A stretch of 61,208 nucleotides of DNA from NCBI GenBank assembly GCA_031256035.1, contig JAIRRJ010000078.1, positions 1-61,208 of the forward strand, in the 5' to 3' direction. Source of the DNA: Treponema sp. (lineage in GTDB: Bacteria > Spirochaetota > Spirochaetia > Treponematales > Breznakiellaceae). Below, one piece after another: positions 17,401-26,500 of the stretch. The position numbers and the translations under genes were made by a program. Numbering within the stretch: position 1 is the stretch's first letter; each line of letters begins with the position of its first letter. The notes under the pieces were generated by a model. That model saw nothing but the letters and a program-made list of their open reading frames with translations. It made no database searches and was not told where the DNA came from.

Positions 17401-20298
17401 AAACTTCTCAGTGTCCAGCCCAATATAAAGGCAGGGTATTATGCCCATGATAACACAATTTATGTTACCCTCAATTTTGACGAGCCGGTGCGGCTTGGTA
17501 CGGGCGCGCAATATCCGCGTCTTGTCATGAACATTCAAAATTCAACCAGGGCTATTCCCGATCCTCTTGGAATTCAAACCAGCAGAACTGAGACCAGGAC
17601 AACGACCGCTCAGGTAAACAACAATTCGATTATCTTTTCTTACCCGATTCAAAACCTGGATACTACTAATTTTACCGATCTTAGAATCACCGGAATTGTA
17701 GGAAGCGTCTACGACCTTGCGAGCAGCCCTGGCAACCGTTATGATTCCACCGCGTTTTCAGCCGTCAACCTTACAGGCATCAGGGTACACGCGGTAAAAC
17801 CGCCGGCACCGACCCTGGAAGTTTTGACAAGGAATCCCCCAACAACAGGAGCTTATACCCTTGTTGCAACAAACGGAACTTCGGCGGGCGCAAGCTCCTC
17901 CTGGAAACCCACAGATTATGCTGATTCAAATGCGTTTAACACTTCTTCGGTTGATAAAATTAATCTCCGAAACCTGTACATTGATAACCTTCATGTCCGT
18001 GTAACACCGGATACTACGTTGGGACCGGACAGCTATGCCAGGATTGAGTATTCGTCAAATTACGGCAAGGACTGGGCGCTTTATGAAACGCCTTATGCTA
18101 CGCCGAAGCAGAGGACGGCTCTGGGTAATTATGAACTTACCGCCCGGCAGATTGACGCCGCGGGAAATGAATCAGGCTGGTCAAAGCCGGTTACCCTGTA
18201 TTGGGACAAGGGCGATCTTTTAACCCGCATTACTTCTGTTTCCCCCAACGGGGTATATACAAACACTAAGGCAGTCGGAGGAGGCAGGGAGGATAAAATA
18301 TCCGTTACCCTGTATTTCCGCATACCCGTCATATTTAAATCCGACCCGACCTTTGTTTTGAACACTGTGGACAACAATAATGTGAAGGCAACAGTAACGC
18401 CTGCCTGGTCAGTCTTGGCGGCGGGCAGGGAGTTTACCTTTGAATATGCGGTAGGGCAGTATGATAATTCACCTGTCGTCAATGACGTACGCCAGCGTCT
18501 TCAGGTGCTGGAAATGAACAACATGGATGTTTCAGATCAATACGGCGTTACCGTAAGCGATCTTGTAAACATGAATATGGTAACGGCAAACAATACAAAC
18601 CTTCATCACCTGAAAAACATTACGGTTCAGACAGGCGCATTGCAGCGTACCGGAAACCCAAGGCTGTTTTCGGATACTTCAAGAACCGGAAACAACGATC
18701 AGACCAGCCCTAATTTCCAAGGGCAAAAAACCGATGACGACTCTTACTGGCAGACCCTTGAAATTATTTTTGAGAGAGATGTTTTCCGGGGTGAGCTTAC
18801 ATTGCCGGGCACTATCCCGAATGTTGTTACCGTTACCCAGGTTCCTTCCGGCTACCGGCTTCCTGCCGTTCTTACCGAAACACAGCGGGCAAGGTACAGA
18901 TCGGTGCCTGGATTTGAAACATTCTATTTCAGGGGTACAAACGGTTATCTTGTTGAAAGGAACGCAGCAGGCGCTTATGTCCGTGATGTAGGCCCTGACA
19001 CCACCGCCAAGTACATTCTGAGTGATGATTACGACGCCTACAATATCACTCCGAATTCAGCAGCCGCTGCGGGTTCAATAGCTAAATTTGCTTATGATTT
19101 CATGCTTGCCGAACAGGTGGTACTTCCCATCAATTCCTCTATGGTGGAGATTTCAGGTAACAAGGTGCTTGTGCGCCTTACGGGCAGCAACGCCCTGAAA
19201 GTGCCGGGCGCGGACTATGAAATAAAATTCCCCGCCGGCATGGTGCAGGATGAACTTGGAAACCCCTGCGCCGCATATACTGGCACCCACTCTGTATCAG
19301 GCGTAGCAAGGCCGTTTATCCGCGTTCAGCGCCCGCAGGAAAGCTATGAGCTGGCGGCTTCTCCCGGAACTTCCCAGCCGCGCTTTGTAGTAAAAGACTG
19401 GAGTACGGTATGGGCTTATGCCTATGTACGGATGGACTGCCGCACTCCCGGCTCCGTTGTAAGGTACATTGGGACTCCTTCTACACAATCACAATCAGAC
19501 TATGAAGCAAAATGGAGTAAACAATGGGACGTACCTGTTTATAACCTGTCTACTAACGCGGCGAGAGACAAAGACCCAACCCGCCCGGCAGCTCCCACAG
19601 CAACAACCGGAGAAGTATTTGGCACTCCGGCTGCTAACCCAACCGTTTTTACACCTATTTCTATCGGCGCGGCAGCCTCCGGCAATATGTATCAGGGGTA
19701 CAGATGGAGGGTTCACGCGGTTGGGGTAAAGGGAACCGCTGTCAGTGCAATTCCGGCTGAGGATATTGTCTACCGTTCGGTACTGACATTTGTCGGAAAT
19801 AACATCCTAGCTACAGGCGGCCAGAACCTTCAAAGCGGGGATCAGATGTGGGTACGCGGCGGGAATACAATGACCAGTACCACCATTCCCGGCTTCCCGC
19901 TTACAAATGATGATAATTTTGCGGAACTCAATACATCGGGAAGCAGGGCAGGCATACGGCTAATGCAAAAAACAGGAGCCGGCAATTTGAACAATTCTAC
20001 ATGGCAATGGGTAACCTGGGATATGAACTCCACAGCCTACTACACGTTTATTATGGGCCGTGATAATGTCAGCACTGCGGAACAGGCATGGCAATACGGG
20101 CCGCTGCAATTTGCCGCCCAATTCGGTAACTGGAGTCCGCTCAAGGAATATTACTGCCTCTTCCCGGGCGGCCACCGCTACCTGGGCAGTAATAACCCGC
20201 AGTTTGAAGGCTCAGGCGGTTCCCGCGTGCCTCCCTTTACCTTTAACGGCTCTTTTGATCTTAGGGGTAACTTTAGCTATACGGGCAAGATGCCGTAG
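14404..20298 (+). CDS. Giant Ig-like lipoprotein B1 (1964 aa), partner of A1
   Basis: Lipoprotein signal ends at Cys23 (VVFFSC), then NEVLALGEKLILDGPVV; the ALG..L motif after Cys marks the B type. The N-terminal region has KWEVSLDSGRSW and the IYWPESDKPWI...AYDDDGID segment near residue 361-400, shared by all seven large genes. MVWINPHS near 523 is the counterpart of the A-type IAW domain. One stalk unit runs about 828-1271 (DGIYPMDEDINIFLEFNKPV; PPKLLSV; YELTARQIDAAGNESGW), then the last SwmB-like domain from 1272. The cap has RPFIRVQRP, RMDCRTPGSVVRY near 1676, MWVRGGN, PGFPL near 1829 and WQWVTWDM near 1869. The ATG follows AAGGAGAG; it is co-transcribed with A1. A terminator lies right after the stop. 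Confidence 0.85.
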   Translation: MKHIVRFALLITAAFFAVVFFSCNEVLALGEKLILDGPVVNIDRPFARQPVDGIFYIKGTVTSKNDFNRMLIKAKFQEKLAGGNFKEAEFKMQWRCQGGKWEVSLDSGRSWTPVQPVTINEQGNDVVHKAEWKVNKNKAEWKVPINMTLLPGFTLADGQYQFSVTAWDIAQNSDANSYKTRTVIVDTEPPMVTIVDPHLYAPFSELNETTSELYKLDALAEIDANRRDPQYLGKFLNSELNLQYQIEAVNDVWSIDIVFYDKDELDWDDNAAGEDNYIYRAFINDAKNRPAAPNPKDTLKPNGRIKVPNLAKCAPGVWKDEDGVDHELKSNITDKTTLHVIVRCMSASGLELQEKSMGGFIYWPESDKPWISFPEALKAAHTANPYMVFPSTVVPSRAYDDDGIDKVVYTFYPVNISDGLRNGPAERTVTEINPTRTRVFSWQFNPPMATGDYEIEAVVYDIKGVTDTFKGFFRVMDISFPEIREPYTPVSSRPLFEFITGGTIPNWRLTIEGYATAESRIKNVHMVWINPHSTNYAAMSQLAYFRDPEYEGWKEAPPSPGNAPGDDVKYDSNNPNKVWNMALTDMGIENTTGRRLYRYSATVNLRDHLNIAPGIVKSTTPVTVLYDYLKSQVFVLKATDINETPPNVNGKSTMITWAPQGDTEAPKIEIGSVQIQRSGGGTFNLTPGIFISPIEQFGDNDRITVTGTWREDSTGSAASNAATMNIENILRQFLLIKINDRLIDNTKNTTMTINPATGKAANGTWTASGTVRKLGTNTEGVVNPDPGTHTLIAESLKDTLVVSAELTDIGGSKSEFAASWLIQSDNLKFLRVGSMTADGIYPMDEDINIFLEFNKPVVLKPGRSVAHPQLTLNTVGGAQGIATYNSYNDHAYPNKEGEASTRQHFTYRVTDLQQTPLNQVLTVTALTSGDAAFSTAGYPYTWTTPAAMGEEEIRMVTSNRTATGSYELQRLPVSVSSAASDYLFTLGAGKSIKIDTVPPKLLSVQPNIKAGYYAHDNTIYVTLNFDEPVRLGTGAQYPRLVMNIQNSTRAIPDPLGIQTSRTETRTTTAQVNNNSIIFSYPIQNLDTTNFTDLRITGIVGSVYDLASSPGNRYDSTAFSAVNLTGIRVHAVKPPAPTLEVLTRNPPTTGAYTLVATNGTSAGASSSWKPTDYADSNAFNTSSVDKINLRNLYIDNLHVRVTPDTTLGPDSYARIEYSSNYGKDWALYETPYATPKQRTALGNYELTARQIDAAGNESGWSKPVTLYWDKGDLLTRITSVSPNGVYTNTKAVGGGREDKISVTLYFRIPVIFKSDPTFVLNTVDNNNVKATVTPAWSVLAAGREFTFEYAVGQYDNSPVVNDVRQRLQVLEMNNMDVSDQYGVTVSDLVNMNMVTANNTNLHHLKNITVQTGALQRTGNPRLFSDTSRTGNNDQTSPNFQGQKTDDDSYWQTLEIIFERDVFRGELTLPGTIPNVVTVTQVPSGYRLPAVLTETQRARYRSVPGFETFYFRGTNGYLVERNAAGAYVRDVGPDTTAKYILSDDYDAYNITPNSAAAAGSIAKFAYDFMLAEQVVLPINSSMVEISGNKVLVRLTGSNALKVPGADYEIKFPAGMVQDELGNPCAAYTGTHSVSGVARPFIRVQRPQESYELAASPGTSQPRFVVKDWSTVWAYAYVRMDCRTPGSVVRYIGTPSTQSQSDYEAKWSKQWDVPVYNLSTNAARDKDPTRPAAPTATTGEVFGTPAANPTVFTPISIGAAASGNMYQGYRWRVHAVGVKGTAVSAIPAEDIVYRSVLTFVGNNILATGGQNLQSGDQMWVRGGNTMTSTTIPGFPLTNDDNFAELNTSGSRAGIRLMQKTGAGNLNNSTWQWVTWDMNSTAYYTFIMGRDNVSTAEQAWQYGPLQFAAQFGNWSPLKEYYCLFPGGHRYLGSNNPQFEGSGGSRVPPFTFNGSFDLRGNFSYTGKMP

Positions 20299-20303
20299 TC
20301 AGG

Positions 20304-20341
20304 GGCTAAACTTGATAATTGTGGGTCAAGTTTAGCCTTTT
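20304..20341 (+). terminator. Intrinsic terminator after B1
   Basis: A 12-bp perfect stem GGCTAAACTTGA / TCAAGTTTAGCC with a 10-base loop and a TTTT tail, 6 bases after the B1 stop codon. It closes the A1-B1 unit. Confidence 0.85.
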
Positions 20342-20405
20342 AGGCGGGGGTCGGTTCACAGTTTTCAGGCAAGCTCAAAAACGGGGAAAAAATGTTCGTT
20401 TTTCC

Positions 20406-20434
20406 TTGACAGTATGGAAATTTCGTAGTATATT
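20406..20434 (+). promoter_or_regulatory. Strong sigma70-like promoter of the A2-B2 unit
   Basis: TTGACA at 20406-20411, a 17-base spacer and TATATT at 20429-20434, close to consensus. The leader to the A2 start is about 95 bases. GATAGTGTTCTCC at 20446-20458 resembles the sequences after the A1 and C promoters. The A2 ribosome site is TTAGGAGGT at 20522-20530. Confidence 0.8.
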
Positions 20435-20535
20435 ACTCTCAATGAGATAGTGTTCTCCTCTCGTCTTCACCTCCGCTTATCCTGAACGGGGAATAAATTA
20501 ACTTTTTTTACGTTCACCAGAGTTAGGAGGTATTT

Positions 20536-23500
20536 ATGCCTTTGAAGTCAAAAACAATCCAATACGCGCTCATTCCCTTGCTTGCGGCTGCGGTAATTTT
20601 TTCCGCCTGTGATTCGCCGATGGGGTTTGGGGATGTCATAGACCTTGAACCGCCGGTTCTGAAAGTAACATTTATTGTACTTCCCGACGGCTCAAAGATA
20701 CCGATTCAATCGGATGAAGATAACAAACTGTTTATCGGCCCCGGCATACTGGTAGGTCCTGGTTTTACTTTGCAGGGGGAGGCATACGATAATGTCCAGG
20801 TTACGGAAGTAAAGGTAGACGGGAAACTTGGCTCAAAGTCCCAAAGCTGGAACAAGGCGAATGTCGGCAGAAGAAGCGGCAATAACTGGCAGACATGGAG
20901 CATAGTCCTTGACGGCATTGAGAAAGGGGAGTGGGTACTCAGAATAACCGCGCTTGACCGTCCGGGAAACATCGGCCCGCAGACGGTAAAGGAACTTACC
21001 CTTATCGTCGATACCGATCCGCCCATTGTAGAGAGCATTAAAATTGAGCGGGCGCCGGGGGTGTTTGCTGATCTGCTGCCGAGGAACAGGCTTCAGTCCA
21101 TGAACGCAAATCTGTTTGCTCATGTAGATTATTTCCAGAACGAGCAGTTTGTGATTCGCGCCGAGATAAATCATGACTATATGCTGGATGAAATACGATT
21201 AAACCTTCTTGACGGCGATACCAAATTGTTCGGGAATGACGGTCTTGAACGGGAGGCAGGGACAAGCCTGTACTCGCCGGCATGGGAAATTACTCAGGCG
21301 ATGCTTTTGGCGGCAAATCCCAAATATGCAAGCGGGAAACACTATTTAAGGGTTCTCGTAACCGCCAAGGCGCGCGCCGGACATTCCGGGCAGAACGAGG
21401 ATGTGAGCAACCTGCTGTACAACCTGTGCTGGTACCCCGAATCTGACTTCCCCCGTATTCCCGATCTGACTGTGCATTTTGAAAACGGAGCGTACCGCAT
21501 CGAAAAAGACAGCCTTCTGCAGGTAAATGCTTTTGATGATGACAATGTGGGCGAGGCATACGTAGCGATGATTGCGGAAAGCTCCTGGAATACCGTATCG
21601 GGAGCCAATGACGAAGCAAAATTACAATGGTTTCAGAACGAAACGAACCGCTATAACTTTTCCGAAGGAGGGGAGTATCCGTTAAGGGATAACAAGATAA
21701 CTTCGCCTCTTAACAACGCCACCATCCCGGTAAATACCGTCAGCGACCGCGGAAATTACAAGCTGGCGGTGCTTGTCCGGGACATTAAGGATGACCCCGT
21801 CAATCGTCCGGCGCTGTGGTCGCACCGGGTGTTTAACATACTTGTTGTTGAAGAGGGTATACCTGACATTACCGTTACAGCGCCTGCTGAAAATTCAAGC
21901 CCGGCGCTGACCGGAGGCAATACCTTTACTCTGAGCGGCTATGTGCTGAACCTTGACGATGTAAACTTTGTGCGGATAGCCTGGATTCCCGCCGGCGCCT
22001 TTGCTGACGCGGACGCGCAGGTTGCGGCAGGCAAGACTGCTCTGAAGGGGAGCGCCACCGGCGTTCTTCCCAACGGCATACAGATATGGCACCACAATCT
22101 TTCACCCGGTACTTCTGAAGAAATAATTCCCGGAAAGTTTTATCAGAAACAGACCTTTAGCCGGAATATCAATATCTTTAATGATTTAAGGTTCAACAAC
22201 CAGCCGGATAACAGAGACAAGCTGTTTGTGCTGTACACTCAGGGGCTGGGCGGAGACGATGTTTTTACCCTGTTCCGCCTCCATGCCTACACCAGATCCC
22301 CGGTTATTACAATAAACACCCCTACCGACTATCAGCCTTTCGGGCCGGGCGCCAATGTACCATTTGATATTACAGTAGCGCCGGAATACGGACTTGCTGT
22401 TGGTACGGTAAGACTGGAGACTGAAAGCGGCTCGAACATACCGCTTACCCGCGTCGGGACCACAAACAGATGGACTGCAGCATGGACTACCCCCGTTGCG
22501 GAGTATATATACGGCTTCCGCGTTATCGCAACGGATACTCTGGGCAACGCAGATGAACAGATGCGGTTTATCGATGTAACCACCCATTCGCAGTTGAGGC
22601 ACATCACCGCAAATCATAATGATAATACCCTGTTCAGCGAAGGGAAAACTATAACCATCCAGGCTGTTTTTTCCAAGTCAGTTAATGTAACCGGCAACCC
22701 CGAAATAGTGCTGTCAGGCTTAAACTCAACCCGTTATGCGGATTATAAGAGCGGCACCGGATCGGCAACATTGAACTTTGAATACACCCCGGCTGCCGGG
22801 GATTTAACAGCGGGAACCAATGTCCTGAGTGCCACAGCAATACGGCTGAACTCTGGTACTATTGACGCTGAAAACTTTGGCGGCGATTTTTCTCTTACCT
22901 CTGCCCAGGCCAAACCGCTGGCTGATAAAGCGCTGAAAGTGGACGCCGTAGCCCCGGTGATACGGAATATTTCCATTCCAGGCCCCACGGATACGACAGG
23001 TCCCACAGAAGATTCCAGATATGCCGGGGATCAGGCCTACCGGCCCTGGCTGAAGGCGGGCAACAATCTTGTAATCAGAGTAAGGGCGGACAAATCCCTT
23101 CGGGTACTTGGAACGCCGCAGTTGATACTGCCGTTCAACAACCGGAGGGCGAATTTCCTGCGTACTGAAAAAACCGGCAGTGAGGATAACGACACGATGG
23201 TCTTTACCTATATTGTACAGACCGGGGATCAAAATGGCACAACGCCGGCTTATGACAGCTTCGTTTCCATCGATATGGCAACATGTATTTCCGTAACTGA
23301 TCTTTCGTCGATCACCGACATAGCGGGGAATATACTGAAGGCCGGCAGCGGCAGCTCCGCAAGCGGCGTGAAAATAGACGCTGTACTCCCCTCCGCGCTG
23401 ACAGTAAGTAATGCAGGCTCATTCCCGGGATATACTCTGGGCGGTACGCTGCAAGTAGGGAATTTCCAAATTGTGGATACAAATACTAAGCCTGATCGCA

Positions 23501-26500
23501 GGATGGTGCAATACTCCCTGAAAGGAGGTACGGACGGATGGACTGACGTTCCTGCCGCGGCTACATTCCCCTATACCATCCCCTCTATTACTGCGGACGG
23601 CACGTATCATGTACAGGCGCGTCAGATAGACCGCGCCGGTAATATTAGCCCTGCGTCCGCAGACGTACGATTTACCGTAGAGTCTCCGTTTGTTGCGGTG
23701 CTGAAAGAGGTAACGTCTCCGCATCCTAAGGACACAAAGTTCAGCGGGAGGGACACAGTAACGATCAACGCTGTTTTTGAAAAGCCGGTTACTGTAACAT
23801 CAGGCACACCGCAGATAGCGCTTGCCGGAACGGGAGGGGCGACACGTTATGCGACATTGGTGGCCGGCAGCGGCAGCGGCAGCGGTTCTACGACGTTGAA
23901 TTTTACCTATACCCCTGTATCCGGTGATTTTACAGCCGACAAGATTACCGCAACTTTGTTTGAACTGAATAACGCTGTCATTTCAGGGCTTGATAATGAC
24001 ATTGCCCTATCCTCCACAGGCAACGCCAAGGCGCTTGCGGATAAAGTTCTGAAAGTGGATGCCGTAGCCCCTGTGATAGATTTGATAACCATACCCGCCT
24101 ACAGCGGGGAAGCGCAATACTCGCCGTGGGTGAGGGCGGGCTATGTATTTGAAATCAAGGTGAGGGCAAACAAGTCGCTTCGCGTGCTTGGGTCGCCCGT
24201 ATTGAACTTGCCGTTCAACAGCCGGACGGCGTCATTCCTCCGCACTGAAACCGGTGTCAATGACAACGACACGATGGTGTTCACGTATACGGTACAGAAC
24301 AACGATCTGCATATTACAAACGTAGCGATTAACCGTTCTAACTGTATCCCGGTTCTAACGTCAATTACCGACGTGGTGGGTGCTGGGAATATACTGACTT
24401 ACGGCGCCAACACCAACGATTCAGCAGCAGGTGTGGGTATACAGGTAGACGCCGTTAAGCCCGATGCGCCTACATTACAAGACAACGGCTCTACTCCCGG
24501 AGGGTATGCTCTGAACAAACAATTGGTAGCGGGTAATTTCCGAATTCTTGGCACGAGCCTTGAGCTTAGCCGTGTGAGGACCGAGTATACGCAGAACGGG
24601 GGAGCGACATGGACGCCTGTTCCTAACGGTCCGCCTCAAAACCAAAATAACATAGACATACCGGTTATAAACACAGCCGGCACGTACAATGTGCAGGCGC
24701 GGCAGGTAGACCGCGCGGGGAATGTCAGTGATGCGTCCGCGCAAATGACGTTTACGATAGTGCCTCCGTTTACGGCGGCGCTTAAAGAGGTAACGTCCCC
24801 GCATCCTGCGAACACAATGTTCAGCGGGAACAACGACCCTGTAACGATCAACGCTGTATTTGACAAGTCTGTAACCGTAACCGGCACGCCGCGGATAGCG
24901 CTGGAAGGAATGGGGACACAGTATGCGGCATATACAGGAGGCGGCGGTTCAACGACATTGAGCTTTACCTATACCCCAACATCCCCTGATTTCACATCCG
25001 ACAGGATCACCGCAACTTCTCTGGAACTTAACGGCGGCACCATTTCGGGGATCGGCGGCAACATTACCCTATCCTCTCTCGCCGGAGGCAACGCCAGATC
25101 TCTTTATGATAAAGCGCTGAAAGTGGATGCCGTAGCCCCTGTGATAGATTTGATAACCATACCCGCCTACACGGGCGATTACGCTCCGTGGGTAAGGGCT
25201 GGCTATGTATTTGAAATCAAAGTCCGTGCGAATAAGCCGCTGCGCGTGCTGGGGTCGCCCGTATTGAACTTGCCGTTCAACAGCGGAAACCGGACTGCGT
25301 CATTCCTTCGCACCGAAAACAATGACACGATGGTGTTCACGTATACGGTGCAGAACGGGGATCTGCATGAGGCAGACGTAGCGATCAACAGATTGAACTG
25401 TATCCCTGACCTGTCTTCTATTACCGACACGGCGGGTGCTGGGAACGTACTGACTTACGGGGCAAGCGCCAACTATACAGGCAATATAAGGGTAGACGCT
25501 GTGGCTCCCGGCGCGCCTACAGTACAAGACAACGGTTCCAGCCCTGTATATACTGTGAACGGTACGCTGCAAACGGGAAATTTCCGTATTCTGGGCTCGA
25601 GCCTTGAGCTTACTCGTGTGAGGACCGAATATACGCTTAACGGCGGAGCGACATGGACAAGTGTACCTAACGGTCCGCCACAAACCCAAAACAACATAGA
25701 CATACCGGTTATAGCCGATGCCGGTACAAAAAACGTACAAGCTCGGCAGGTAGACCGGGCTGGGAATGTAGGCGCAGTGTCCAACCCGATGACGTTTACG
25801 ATAGTGCCTCCTTTTACAGCGGCGCTTAAAGAGGTAACGTCCCCGCATCCCGCGAACACGACTTTCAGCGGGAGGGACACAGTAACGATCAACGCTGTAT
25901 TTGACAAGTCTGTAACAGTAACAGAAACAGGCGGCACGCCGCGCATAGCGCTGACGGGAATGGGTTCGACACAGTATGCGGCATACACGGGCGGCACCGG
26001 TTCTACGACATTGAGTTTTACCTATACTCCGGATGCCAATGATTTTACATCTGACAGGATTACCGCCACGGCGTTGGAACTGAACGGCGGCACCATTTCG
26101 GGGATCAGCGGCAACATTACCCTATCCTCCACAGGCAATGCCAAGGCGCTTTCAGATAAAGCTCTGAAAGTGGACGCCGTAGCCCCTGTAATACAGGACA
26201 TTTCCATTCCCTTTACCGGAGAGGCAGCGTACGACCCCTGGTTCAGAGCCGGCAATGAAATGCAGATCAGAGTCCAAACAAGCAAGCCCATGCGTGTGCT
26301 TGGAGTACCCAAATTAAAACTGCCGTTCAATAACCGGGAAGCGTCTTTCCTGCGCACCGATAAAACCAATGTTGACAATGACACTTTAGTATTTACATAT
26401 ACGGTGGTGAGCGGCGATCAAAACGGTTTGCCAGGCACCACCCCTCCTTATAACGACAACGTTATCATCAATCGGGCGGACTGTATCACAGTTGCTGATC